This document shows, piece by piece, positions 22,794 to 35,193 of a stretch of 64,000 nucleotides of DNA. Under the pieces are notes generated by a model. That model was not told where the DNA came from. It saw nothing but the letters and a program-made list of their open reading frames with translations, and ran no database searches. This DNA is from Hydra vulgaris (lineage: Eukaryota; Cnidaria; Hydrozoa; Anthoathecata; Hydridae). Numbering within the stretch: position 1 is the stretch's first letter; every line of letters starts with the position of its first letter. The stretch spans positions 29,564,501 to 29,628,500 of the forward strand of contig NC_088924.1 in NCBI RefSeq assembly GCF_038396675.1. Reading direction: 5' to 3'. Made by a program: the position numbers and the translations under genes.

Positions 22794-23770
22794 TAACATT
22801 AAAACAATAAAATTGATACAAAATTTCACTTTAAAATGAATACCATTAACATTGTGATGATAATTGCATTAGGAAACTAGTATTTATGTATTATTATTGT
22901 ACTATAAATAAATAGTTTTTTAATTCATTTTATAAAATAGAGACTGACAACTGATAATTAATGGAAATAAATACAAATTATAAAAATCATGTAAACTTCA
23001 TTTATTATTTCTAAATACTATATTAATGTTAGCCTACAAAGTTAAAATCAATTTAGAGCATTGTTATTAGTTCTTTTGCGATTCGCACTTCCACTTCTGT
23101 CTCTCAAATTTATAAAATAGGTTGCTCATTAGGCAAGTTCTCAGCATAACAATGCTTTTTTCTTACACTTTCTAAAGAGAAATATGGCAATTTGATTACT
23201 TATTTTACCTAAATCATAGGGTCATCTATGCATAATGATGTCAGATGATGACCCATTTATTGAACACCTTCACCCTTTATCAAACTTAGTCATTTTTTTG
23301 CCATCTCCCTTGAAAATGATGTCAGTTTTTGTTATCATATTATGATGGTATATCTGAATTGTTAATATAATATAAAAAATGCATATACCATAAATTTTTC
23401 CTGGTTCAATTATACATTTATTCTCAACAGTACTAAAATTAAAAAAAACAAACATGAATTGTTCTTTCAGATAAGCAAGCTAATTTCTGAATTTAAATTG
23501 TTTTTCCTATGATCCTCTACAGTTTTAAGCAACAAAGCAAGAAGTTTTTAGACCACATTGTTGGTGTAAATACCTCTAAAACCTGCTCATAGCTAGCATA
23601 AATTGTTTTACTTTTTTTTTAAATAAAATATTTTACTTTTTTTTTTAATTCAATTTTTTAATTGACATTATTTTGGTCTCAACATCCCCTCCCCATTGTA
23701 AATTATTGTTAAACTCACACTGCCCCTCTATCTACTGGCATCATTTATGGATGATCCCATAGCCTCAATA

Positions 23771-23772
<2 letters not shown>

Positions 23773-23862
<90 letters not shown>
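23773..23862. repeat. (TA)n, inner edge of right foldback arm
   Basis: About 90 bp of pure TA, almost the same length as its partner. Confidence 0.95.
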
Positions 23863-23866
<4 letters not shown>

Positions 23867-24705
23867 TTTACTTTATTTACAACACCATTTGATATACAAC
23901 AAACCCTTACAAAGCTTACAATAATTCAGTTAAAATTCAATCTGAGTTATTGAAATGTAATAAATTTAACATCAATAGAAAAGTAAAGCTGTCATCATTT
24001 AAAATGTAAAGGGTGTTGTCAAAATATGTTGAAAGTAAAATTAAGTTACTAATAAAATCACGTTCAACAATGATAAAAATTCTTACTGTAGTAAGAATTA
24101 GTACTAGTTAACAAATTTGATCAAATAAATATAAAATAGTAAAAAAACAATGAACAAATAAGAACTTGAACTAAATCTTGAGTTTGAATTAATTGGTACT
24201 AATTTGTTCAAGCATAACCTTAAAAAATAAGTTTATATAATAAGTTTTTTGTATAACTAGTTATACATATATTAACTATCAGGAGTTATATGTATGCATG
24301 CATTCATTTTAAAGCATTTTATTCAATTTATATGTTACTTTAGATCATATTACTTTGAATACTGGACCTAGAGACTTTATTCCCAATTACACTGTGGTAC
24401 TCCAGATTAAAAATTGAAAAGTTTCTGTAAATATCCTGTTTTTGTTCCTCAATGTACTTCGTAAGTCCATTAAGTTTTATGAACCTTATTATATATAAAG
24501 TTAAAAGTTTTGGAACCTAAAAAAAGTTACAGAAACCTCCTTATCTCACCCCTATTTTAATACTTTTTTTAATAAAAAAAATTTGACACAAACCAGCATT
24601 TCTTTGTGGTACGCTGCAGTGTCCTATGCATGCATGCTTGGTTTTTGACAACATTTGAACTTGCATCAGTCAATTGTTTGCAGATAATATACTCAAGAAC
24701 TATAT

Positions 24706-24751
24706 TCAAATATCATATGAACATGTTTGAGAATGTTCATATGATATTTGA
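24706..24751. repeat. Perfect 19-bp hairpin
   Basis: TCAAATATCATATGAACAT, an 8-base loop, then the exact complement. It overlaps the outer end of the right foldback arm. Confidence 0.9.
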
Positions 24752-24918
24752 ACATCACAAATTTAATAATATTGTTGTGATATGTTATATAAATAATACC
24801 ATAATAGATTATGATATGAAAATAAGATAGGATATGAAGGCAATGGTCAAAGAATAAATTTACTTAGAGAAATTTAGATGTTTGTTTATTAGTTTCAGAA
24901 TATTATATTATGTGTGAC

Positions 24919-27900
24919 CACGGCCTTCTATAATAACAGGCCTTGACATCGCGCAACAAAGTTGTTAAACTGAAGGCCAATTCCTAATACTGTGTTTACA
25001 TTTTCATTTTTTAACATTAGACGAAAGTTTGTGTTCACACTTTTTTAATAAATCTTTAAAATTTGATTGGTTTATAAATTAGATAGTGCAACTTCAAGAC
25101 GATAACGTTGTAAGGTTCAAGGTGTTACATTGTAAGGTAATAATATTGTCAAACTAACGATAAGTTTTTTTAATAAGTAAAATGCCTTTAAAATGCTGTG
25201 TATCTCTTTGCAAGTAGAACTGACAACAACAAAAATATCAATACTCAACTACAACAAAAATATCAATTTATAAATTCCCGAAGAATCTAGAGGAGAGAAA
25301 AAGATGTAGTGAAGCTATCCCAAGAACTGGTTATATTGTTACAGACTATACAGCAGTATGTCAACTGCATTGGCCAAATGAAGCACCTTTTGAAAGCAAA
25401 TATGGGAAGCAATGACCTTTAAACCTACCATCTTAAAAATATTCCGCCTAGTTGTTTAGCCACACCATCAAGTAAAGTTAGAAAAACTGTAACTTCAAGC
25501 AGTTTTCGAAGCATTTTACCAGATGAGTTAAATGATTTTCTAAAAGAGGATGAACTTATATTTGACGATATTTAATCTTTGTTAAGTGATAATAACGATG
25601 TTATTGTTTTCCAGCTTAATAAAAAAAGTTTACACATACAATCAAAAATGTACAAACTTGGTGTTCCATTATTTATTTTAGTAATTTTCAATGATTATTC
25701 ATTTGGCCAACCATAATGGCACAACTTGAAATATTTCATCTTTAGCTGTAAACAAATTAAAGTTAATAAAAACAAAATCAGCTTTATTTGAAGCAGTTAG
25801 ATTTTTAAAAAATAAAGAAAGTTCGCTTTAGTCAAATATTCTATTCGAACACCTTAATGCTATGAGAAAAGTTAATGTTGGTTTATATACTTTAGATATT
25901 ATATGTAGAGCATATGAGTATTTTGCTATGCGACGAACTCGCATAGCAAATATGATTGAATATGATTGTTTGTGTATTGACTACAAGTTGCCAAATATAA
26001 GGACTTTAACACGATTGACTTCAAAAATAACCTCAATAGAGGACCTAAGTTTCATAAATAGTATTTTTATGAATTTAAATCCATTGAAAAGAACTTCCAT
26101 ACTACTAATTGATGAGGTCTATGTCAAAGCTTCATTACTTTACCAAAGAGGTGCTTTGTTTGGTTAAGCAGTAAACTACCCTGAAAAGTTAGCCAAAACA
26201 ATTTTATCATTTATGATTTAATGTCTTTTTGGAGGTCCAGAATTTATATGTAGAGCTCAACCTGTTGCAAATCTTTCCTCTGAATTTCAGTTTGCTCAAT
26301 GTCAACAAATTGTTGATACGATAAATAATATTGAAAATAGTAAGACACTGGTAATAATTACTGATGGTATCCCTGTAAATCAAAGATTTTTTGGAATGTT
26401 TAAAACAGTTGATAGTAAACCATGGTTAACAACATCAGTTATATATTTATTGTATGATTATGTGCATCTCTTAAATTCTATACGAAACAATTGGTTGACA
26501 GAAAAGACTGACGAACTTCAATTTTTGGATAATAAAGAACTGGCTTTGGCTAAGTGGAGTGATTTAGAAACTTTATATAAAACTGAGTGCAATAATCTTT
26601 TTAAACTCACTAAACTTACAGCTAAATCGGTTTATCCAAAACCAATAGAGAGACATTTTGTAAAGTTTTGTTTGTCTGTTTTTTGCGAAGAAACAGTAGC
26701 TGCATTAAGAACGCATCCAGAGATTGAAAATAAAGCATTTGAAGGTACTGCTGTATTTATTGAAAAAATAATTTTTTTTTGAATGTTGTTAATGTCAAAG
26801 CACCTGGTGCTGGCATTCGGTTTAGAAATGAATTATGCGGAGTTGGTGATCAACAGTTACAACTGCTACGAGATATTGCTGAACTGTCAAATTTTATGAA
26901 ACCTACAGGTAAGCGTGTAAAACAGCTTACGGTAGATACCAGCAATGTAATAGCGCATTCATGTTATGGCTTTATTGATCTCGTAGAAACTTTGTTGAGT
27001 AATGGAGCAAAGTACGTCTTATTAGGTTGGTTTTCAACAGATCCACTTGAAAAAGCTTTTTCTAAGCTTCGACAGGGATCTGGAGGTAGTTACTTTATAA
27101 ACGCTAAATCTGTAATTGAAAAAATTAATATTCAACATACTAAATTGATATTACAATTTGACATTCCTGTTGATGGTATCGATGGTCATACTTGTGACAT
27201 ATGTTTAAGAGATATTTCTACTGATGAAAAAGAACTTCTGGATAATATACATGATCTTGAAAGCTCAGTTAATAAATCTATATTAGTGGATATAGTTTAC
27301 ATAGCTGGCTATGTGCAAAAAAGCGAAATAAAAATTTATGATGATTCTACCAATTATTATTATAAATATGGAAGTTATCTGTATAGCCTAAACTGAGGCG
27401 GACTTGAAATTCCTTCTGATACTCTTGTCTAATGGTCAATATTTTGCTTTTTTTTCAAGGTGCTACTGACCCTTTATGCAGAACATTTTGTGTTACTCAG
27501 TTTCAGTTCATTGCTGCTAAATATAAATTTAAAATCACATAAAAACAATGCAGAGTATATTCTAATATTCTGCTAAAGAATTACTCACTAATTACCACTC
27601 CCTAAATACTAAAGCTATCATAATTTATGTGAAAATTAGTTTTGTAATTTATTATGCTATTTACTTGTTATGTTTTTTATTTTCTCATTAGCCTATATGT
27701 CTCTCAATATGTTTGGATTTGTAAATATTTACCCTGTTGAGATATTTTTAGCAAAAAAAATTAAAAATACAGTTATCTTTCTAATATATAGATATATGCT
27801 TTGTTATGGTTCTGCTTGTTATTGATACTATTTAATATTACATAAATATTTTTAAGGAAATTTGAAATACGAAAAATATGATTATCTTTTAACAATTTTT

Positions 27901-28077
27901 TGGTTTTCTTTTTATATTTCCGTCTTTACTAGAGATTATTATTAGAAAGCATAGACTGCCATTACACCCTACCTAATATAAAAATATATCAATATAAGTA
28001 AAAGTGAAAGTTTAATCGGCCTTCAGTTTTTACGGCATTTTGCGCGATGTCAAGGCCTGTTATTATAGAAGACCGTG
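24919..28077 (+). mobile_element. P element, full length between inverted ends
   Basis: The ends are CACGGCCTTCTATAATAACA at 24919 and, inverted, CACGGTCTTCTATAATAACA ending at 28077; the identity continues through GGCCTTGACATCGCGCAA and, after a variable patch, ACTGAAGGCC. The flanks are TGTGTGAC on both sides (24911-24918 and 28078-28085), the 8-bp target duplication expected of P elements. Length is 3159 bp. It carries a THAP-type transposase gene with stops. Intact ends could in principle still be acted on by a transposase supplied elsewhere; that is inference. Confidence 0.93.
25182..27396 (+). pseudogene. P-element transposase (THAP9-like), broken
   Basis: ATG at 25182 begins MPLKCCVSLCK, the start of a C2CH THAP zinc finger; it meets a TAG, then continues with YKFPKNLEERKRCSEAIPRT and VCQLHWPNEAPFESKYGK (the Cys-x2-His pair). 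The central part (25862-26167) has LLIDEVYVKASLLYQRGALF, carrying the first RNase-H Asp. From 26396 on come LTTSVIYLLYDYVHLLNSIR and NNWLTEK, the second acidic block with its His. The C-terminal frame 26779-27396 has FSTDPLEKAFSKLRQGSGG and CDICLRD. Breaks include the early TAG, stops at about 25410 and 26167, a frameshift near 26780, and others. It is homologous to animal THAP9/P transposases and is not functional. Confidence 0.9.
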
Positions 28078-28396
28078 TGTGTGACGAAAAAGTAAAGATA
28101 CTTTTGCATCCAGTGGCTATTGCACCCAACGTCTACATCATTGAAAAAGTAGGTTTTTACATTTTTGTTTTTGTTTTTTTGTTTAACTACTTATCCTAAT
28201 TGATCACTTTTTTTCAGGGTTCTCCTCATGGGTTCAAGCTCATTACGCATAATATGTGTTCAATTACCCATAATACGTTAGTCATTGTAAGTAATAAATT
28301 AGGAAATAATTATTTGTGAAATATTGTAGTCATTAATGACTTCGACCTGGCTAACAATTAAAATTGCTCGACTAATAAGGTTCCTTATTAAAATTG

Positions 28397-28546
<150 letters not shown>

Positions 28547-28774
28547 AGAAAATGTTTGAAGAAAGTTAGAAGATACTAAAAACCTTGGTATTTTGCAAGC
28601 CGAAGCGATATAATTAATTCAATCGACAAAAAACGGCGTGTAAATCGCAAAAGAAAAAATAATATTTTTAATATTCATTTTGGATGTATTGATTATTAGC
28701 ATTTATATTATAAATAAATTCATTTTGCAACACGTTTTTTAATTTTATAAAATTTCATTATAATAGTTTAAGGT

Positions 28775-29256
28775 AAATCCCACATAGGTTATAGGTGGAA
28801 AACATCACATGTAAAAGATCAAAAATGCTACACATTTTGAATACCAAATGGGATAAAGTAGCAAATACCAGATTAAGTTAAGCCTCTCTGAAAACTTCGA
28901 TGATTAATTTTAAATTACTATTTAAGTAATTTTTAAATGAAAACAATTTTAAAAATATCATAGAAGCATTCGGACTTTCATTTGTCTAGTATTGACTACT
29001 TTTATACCATTTGGGTTAAAATATGTGGCATTTAAGATCTATAACATGTAGTATTTTCCACCTATATCCCATGTAGGATTTGCCACATAAAACCCATGTG
29101 GGATTTACCATATAAAACCCACATGGGACAAAATAATAATCCCCATATGGGTTACATATGGTAAAAACCCACGCGTATCCCATATGGGATTTACTATATG
29201 GAATCCCTGTGGGATTTACCATATGAAACCCACATGGGACAAAATAATAATCCCCA
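28775..29256. repeat. Second cluster of CCCAYRTGGG palindromes
   Basis: At 29060-29256 there are seven or more copies of CCCATGTGGG, CCCACATGGG or CCCATATGGG with AT-rich spacers. A roughly 110-bp segment is duplicated in tandem (CCCACATGGGACAAAATAAT at about 29115 and 29229). An inverted partner region, AAATCCCACATAGG with TATAGGTGG at 28772-28798, faces CCACCTATATCCC at 29059, so the cluster may be one arm of a larger foldback of about 300 bp. The minus frame 29016-29336 is a by-product. Confidence 0.85.
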
Positions 29257-29259
29257 AAC

Positions 29260-31289
29260 TTTTGTCTTATAAATGACTCAAAGTGCATTTCTAAAGAAGA
29301 AAAACAATGCAAAAGTATAGTGAAATTAAGACGCAAGAAACTAAGAGCTATACAAAAAGGTTTTTGTGATCAAAACGAAACATTAGTAGGTGCATTTTAT
29401 GGAAGTGGGAAGTTTTGAAGAATTTTTCATTTGTTTTTATTTTTAAATTAAGTTTTTTTCAAAATCATGTTTAATAGTCTAGCGACGGAGATATTTTTCA
29501 AACCGATAACCGATTTGATCTGAAATTTAGTACACTTGTTTGTAACACATGCATTTGCAACCTCTACTAGAATTATGTTTGCAGCTAATTGCGTTCTACT
29601 TTTGTGAGTGATTTTGTGTTCTCAAATAACACCAAAACTTCCAAATACGACTAAAATTTTGATTTTTTTTTTGTCAAAATCCAAAACTTTTAGTGTATTT
29701 TGTAATTGCATAAGTAAAGGATCACAAGGCTTTTGTCTATCAATAATTATGCGTATAATTAGTTTTTTTAAATTTAAAAATTTTTACTTTTATTTTAATC
29801 GTATAAAGTATGTTATACACTATTAAAAATTGAAAAAAAAGTTGAAATGCAAAAATTTTTTTTTAATGGTATACTACCACCTTAAAGAAAATTTTTAGAA
29901 TATAACTTATAGTCTGAATCTTATTATATGGTCTTAACATTCACCTACTTAAAGTTAGTAAGTGACCGGGGCCCCTGCCCCGGCTAAACAAACACAATTT
30001 GATGGGGTTACTAGCCGGGGCTGGCCTTTTGTTGTTGTTGTTGTTGTTGCTGTGTTTTTTTATTTTTTTCAAGTTAAAATTAGCTATGAAAGTTTAAGAA
30101 AATATAAGAAAAAGTCACAAAAATAATATATACAAATATAATACAATTCATAAATATTTACAATGATAATCAAGAAAGAACAAAGTAGATCAGATGGATA
30201 TATGGTGTCTTTAAAAGATAGGAAAAGAAGCAACGATCTTATAGAGAGTATGAGAGTAGTAATTATATTTATAGTGTGTACCAGAGAAGATGATAATGAT
30301 GCCAATTATTAAGATTATGATGATGATCATTGTCATCATAATCATCATTAGACGTTTTACACGATAGGTTTGCTACATACTTTATCGGTTAATGAAATTT
30401 AGATATTTTTGCGGAAAAATAATAAAGTATTTTTATACTTATTATCATGTCAACTTTCGTCTTTTGATTTAAGCGTTAAATTTAATTCATAACACAATAT
30501 TTCCGCATTTTATTTTTTTTATGTAACATTTCCATTTGTGCGATAAAAAATTATCAAATCGCAATGAATTACAGTGAAGGGAAGTGATTCATATCAGTAT
30601 CCATTGGTGGTTTACATTTGCTCATCATTCACCTGCCTTCATCTATACAAATATCCTAAATTTTGGAGAAATAAAGAAAAAAAAATGAATTGAGAATCAA
30701 TCACACCGTTAGTATAAAATAGTCGTAGATTTTGCGCATTTCACAAAACTTTGGTTTGAAAAAAAAGTACTTTTTTAAAACTGGCCATAATTCACATTTT
30801 AGTCGTTTTTCTCGCAAAATGTTAGGTAGCTATGTTCAAGTATAACTTTTTTATAGAAAAGATTGAAGATTCAACAAAATTTTGAAATAATTTTTGTGAT
30901 TCATCTTTGTTATATATGTTTAAGCTCTCATTATCATTTTGAAAATTTTTAGATTAGCTACTATTTTGTAGCAAATCTAACCATTTTATAAATTTTTTTT
31001 ATGCTTTATTTTCAAAGTTATCCAAAAAGTTATAAGAAATATTGACTTTTATGTAGCTACAGTAACGTTACACGCAGTATTTGAAATTTATTCGAAAAAA
31101 AGTGATTATTTTTGTTTGAGGTTCTATAATAGGAGCATATTCATCATTCCGTCGGAATTAGAAATGCTACTAAAATGCAGCATTTCTATTTTTTCAAAAA
31201 TTTTATGAGAAATAAATAAATTAATCTAACTTTAAAAAAGCTATTCTTTTTTTTTCACTGATTATAAATATTCTAGAGTTTCCTAGTAA
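29260..31289. other. AT-rich DNA without a recognised gene
   Basis: Contents: a GC-rich patch at 29955-30055 (GGGGCCCCTGCCCCGGC, then AGCCGGGGCTGGCC, then eight GTT units), which may be a short repeat element of unknown class; a hairpin ATTATGATGATGATCAT with its inverse at 30314-30350; otherwise low-complexity AT sequence. The frames at 29608 and 30084 show no family features. Confidence 0.45.
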
Positions 31290-31882
31290 GGGGTCATCCA
31301 TAAAGTACGTACGCTCATAGGGGGGAGGGGGGAGGTCTTCAAAAAGCGTACGAAAGCGTATGGGAGGGGGGGGGGGAGGGTTTAATTTAAAAGTACGTAC
31401 TTCGATTTTCTAATTTATCACAATTAACCAGCTAATCAATAGAAAAGTTACATTCTGACTAAAGATTCTAGTTTGCCAACATAAAAAGATGTATGGTATA
31501 TCGAGTAGAGGGTATAGTTTTCCTCTATGCACACACATGTATGGGCGCCCTCAGAATTTTTTGACGTTCCAGATAGGACACTTTCACACATCGTGCAAAC
31601 TCCTAACTTAAGTTTGTTTATACCTATGCCAAATGAGGAGGCCTTGCAAAATATCGGGATGGCGGAAGCCTGTGAATAAAAAGCCTTAAAATGCTTACCC
31701 TCCCGACCCCCAAAATAAGAGGGATGTAAATTTTGCATGGTCATAACTTTTTTGTAATTTACAATATTTTTCTACAAAAATTAAAATCTGTCGATAAATT
31801 TAAATTTAGTTTTAGATGTTAAATTTAAAAATTTTGCTACATATTTCCCTCACGTTTGGGCAGGGAAGGGGGGAGGCAAACT

Positions 31883-31928
31883 GCATCAATTACGGCCCTG
31901 AGTAAGACCTGAGGGCCGTAATTGATGC
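31883..31928. repeat. 20-bp hairpin
   Basis: The arms GCATCAATTACGGCCCTGAG and its inverse (31909-31928) have one mismatch and a six-base loop. It lies inside the GGGGTC element and may be the fused ends of a smaller nested repeat. Confidence 0.9.
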
Positions 31929-32211
31929 GACGGAGTCACCCCTAAAAAAAACGTGTCAATGGCGTTTCAAAATCTTCCAAATTTGACCGCTAGGTTTTGC
32001 TAAAATAAAAAGCTTCTTTAATTAGCAAAAGGGCACAAAATTTGCTGTTGCCCTCTCCCACTGGGTTTTACCCTTTGTTTTCAATATTACTGATCTCACC
32101 TTAGACTCGTTTTTTACTTACTAAAGAGGGGTGCCTGAAAAAAACGTCCACCCTAAGTATAGTTTATTTACATTTGATTCGTTATTAAAACAAAAAAAGT
32201 TTAACATGGAT

Positions 32212-32285
32212 TTCACCAGGAATCGAACCTGGATCTCCGATGACTATTACTGCCGCATTAACCTCTCGCCTTAATACGCTCTAAT
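32212..32285 (-). pseudogene. tRNA-like remnant
   Basis: On the minus strand a perfect T-arm is present (CCAGG, loop GTTCGATT, CCTGG), including a consensus B box GGTTCGATTCC and a 3' side GAAATCC. The 5' side (GATTAGAGCGTATTAAGG) does not pair with that acceptor strand and the D-arm is poor. I call it a tRNA pseudogene or SINE head, not a working tRNA. It sits inside the GGGGTC element. Confidence 0.55.
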
Positions 32286-32606
32286 CATTACAAAATTTTA
32301 AATTTATTTAAATTAATATTTGCATATATACTCAAAGGCGTTTTAAAAATGCGCAAACAAAGAGCTTTGGGGTCGTATAAAGTATCTAAGGTACCCTCCG
32401 TCTTTTTTTTTTTTAATTAAAATTTTTTATTAGGAAAAAAAAAATAAAAGAGGGTTGGAGGGGGAGATATGTGAGGGGGGGGGGGTATTTGAGAAACGTA
32501 CGTACTTTTAAGGGGGGGTGGGGACATAAAAGTACGCATGGCAACAGGGGGGAGGGGGGGTGTCAAATTTCAAAATTTTTGGCGTACGTACTTTATGGAC
32601 GACCCC

Positions 32607-33880
32607 TAATGTGCCGTAATGGCACGGGATAAGCTTTATAGAATTGTGTCATCCCTATAGCAATTTTTCTGCGATTCAAAAAATGTGAATATAAGATCAT
32701 GTTCAAAAAACTTCTGTACACAAAAGCGTAGCATGGAATAAGATATAAAAATAAAATAACGAATAAGAATAACAAAAAGGGAATAACAAAATGCGCACAA
32801 GGATAAAAATGAAAATATAAAAAATTGTAACGCAACTAATTCACACACTATAAAAGTAAAATAATATTTTTATTAATTTTTTATTGTTATAAAAGATTCA
32901 AACTGGTCCTAAAGTTTCTCCAAGTCTAATTTTTTGGCTACCTTATTTCTGTTAATAACCAATGCTAGACAACTAACTTTCATTAAAATTTGACAAATCT
33001 AATGTTACACTTTTTCAATTTAGAATGGAGAAACGCCGCTCTGTCACTGCCAATGTGCAAAGTAATATCCAAGCGGTTCTTAGTTCCAGAATCGAAAAGA
33101 GAAAAAAAGATTAATATAATACGATATCTTTTTCTCGCAGTTCCTTAATTCTGTTTACAAATACTTAATCGTTGTCGAAACCTGAGGCAAAAACTTTCTG
33201 CACTCTTTTTTCAATTATGTGTTTTAATTTACCTTAAATTTCAAAACTGCAAGTCATATTTATTAACCTAACAAAGGTAAGGTAGATCGCCATTTTTGAA
33301 TTAAGAAACTAATTATGAACTATTTAAAACAATTAACCAAATAGACAATCAAATGGTTGAAATAATACAATATATAGGCAGTAACACCAACAAAAATGAT
33401 TGAAGTATTATATTTTAAAGGTAATAACAACAAAAATTGTATTTGCTAATTAAAAATCATTTTGTTCAGTTAAAATTTTCAGAAAAATAAAAAATAGTTT
33501 TATTTTATAAAAAATAGTCTTTATTTTAATCAACACATAGGGTAAAAGAGTCCTTTACATGTGTTTAGTTGTTTACTTGGTCACTAAGAAACATGCAGAG
33601 CAAAAACGAGTTGCTTAAAAGTTCCGAAATCAAATCGGAAAAAAAAAACTCCATTCGCTTTTTAAGTGGAAAATAACTTTAAAATTAAAGACACATTGTT
33701 ACAGCGATTGAGGTGACGACTAGACAATCAACTCTATGTATTATATTTAATTTAATTTTTATAGTAAACATACAAAATTATCATTACGTATTTTATATTA
33801 AAAATTAAACGGATAACTACAATTATTTTTTTTACTATTCTTGGAATAGTAAAAATGGATTTTAAAAATATATTATTCTC
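32607..33880. other. AT-rich DNA without a gene
   Basis: No frames with family features; the two overlapping hydrophobic frames at 32593-32848 are low complexity. Nothing repeated was noticed apart from short AT phrases. Confidence 0.5.
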
Positions 33881-34515
33881 AGTAAGACATATATATATAC
33901 ATCCTCAGTAAGAGTTTTTTAATGTTTTTTTCGTATCTAATTTTATTAATAATTTTATTCATTCCATATTTTTCTAACAACCGCTGACCTTGATCAGAAC
34001 TTTCTAACTTTTGTCTGACTAAACTTTTTATAACTGGTAAATATCGACTAATTTCTTTCTTGAAAATAACCATTAAAATACGTTTATCGCTATGATCCAT
34101 TTCCTGATTTTCACAAATTTCATCATCAACCCTGGAGACATCTGCATTTATTGATTTTGTTAACAATAATAGTTTATCGTAGATGGATTCCTTAATTGAA
34201 GAATCGGATTGTCTTTAATTTTTTCATGAATATACGGAATATAGCAACCTTGAAAATCATGATCTTTGAAAAGATGCAAGATTTCTGCAATTTCATTTGG
34301 GGTCCATCCTCGTCTTATTGTACTCGTACTAGCTGTTGGCTCGTTAACAATATTACTAAAATCTTGATAAGAAGTTCTCAGCAAACTTATTAATTTGGTT
34401 TTCACATTCGTTTGGACTCAAAAATTTTTTTTCAATTTTGTTTGTTAATTTGGCTGTATTTTTCATGGTCTTAATAAGATTGTAATTTCTAGCGGCTGTT
34501 CAGGGGCGGATCTAG

Positions 34516-35088
34516 GGTACGTCTAATACGTCTTAAGACGTACCCAAAAATATAAATTATACTATATTCGATTATTAATTGAATTTTAAAAAAGTATATA
34601 TCTTTTTTACGTTTGCGTTTTACATTTACGGGCAATTGTGAAATAAAAATACCAATGGTTCTTGTTTAAATCGATTTTTAAAACGTATTTAAAAGTATCT
34701 TAACCGGAGGTTTAAGCAATTCTTGATAAATAATATTTACCTAAACAGATCAATAGACGTACCCAATTTTATTTTAATATATAATTGAAAATCTTTTTAA
34801 ATTTTTATTTAGCTTGTTAAAAAAATAATTGAAAATTTTCTTTACTTATAACAATTTTTGGACGTACCTCATGCATAATACCCTTAATAAATTTTTGACG
34901 AAATCTATTGTTTTGCAATCATCAGGAGGTAAAAATAATAATAATATTCTATAAGTGATAAAATACATCAATAAACGTACCCAGTATTATTTCATTATAT
35001 TATTTATCTTTATATTTAATTTAGTTTTCATTATTTATTTTTTAAATATTCTGTTTTTTTTTATAAAAAAAACACTGTCGGACGTACC
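34516..35088. promoter_or_regulatory. Subterminal GACGTACCC repeats of the hAT element
   Basis: GACGTACCC or one-base variants occur near 34539, 34756, 34860, 34975 and 35080, with GGTACGTC at 34517 in inverse orientation, all in the 580 bp between the left end and the transposase gene. hAT transposases bind short subterminal repeats, so these are candidate binding sites. No such motif is seen near the right end. Confidence 0.55.
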
Positions 35089-35193
35089 CTAACACATACA
35101 CCCTAATATACATACGAATAATTCAAAATATTCAAAATTTGTTTAATTTTAAATGTTCAAGCATTAATTTGACTGTCCGAGTATTAATTTAAA

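Larger units (their letters stand above)
31290..32606. mobile_element. Non-autonomous element with GGGGTC inverted ends and TAA duplication
   Basis: The left end GGGGTCATCCATAAAGTACG (31290) and inverted right end GGGGTCGTCCATAAAGTACG (32606) differ by one base in 20, and both continue TACGC. The flanks are TAA (31287-31289) and TAA (32607-32609); a 3-bp TWA duplication is characteristic of PIF/Harbinger, so that superfamily is a reasonable guess. Subterminal G-runs (up to 13 G) mark both sides. No transposase frame is inside; it holds a 20-bp hairpin and a tRNA-like segment. Confidence 0.75.

Noticed and set aside
29016-29336. 106-codon minus-strand frame
   Set aside because: Made of the second palindrome cluster; repeated PCGFxMVNPT phrases mirror the DNA repeat.
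31448-31744. 98-codon minus-strand frame inside the GGGGTC element
   Set aside because: No family features; the element's relatives appear non-coding and the frame crosses ordinary AT-rich sequence.
32212-32285. Functional tRNA gene
   Set aside because: The T-arm is perfect but the acceptor and D stems do not pair.
32593-32848. Two hydrophobic minus-strand frames
   Set aside because: Phe/Leu-rich low complexity expected from AT-rich DNA; no conserved motif or splice context.
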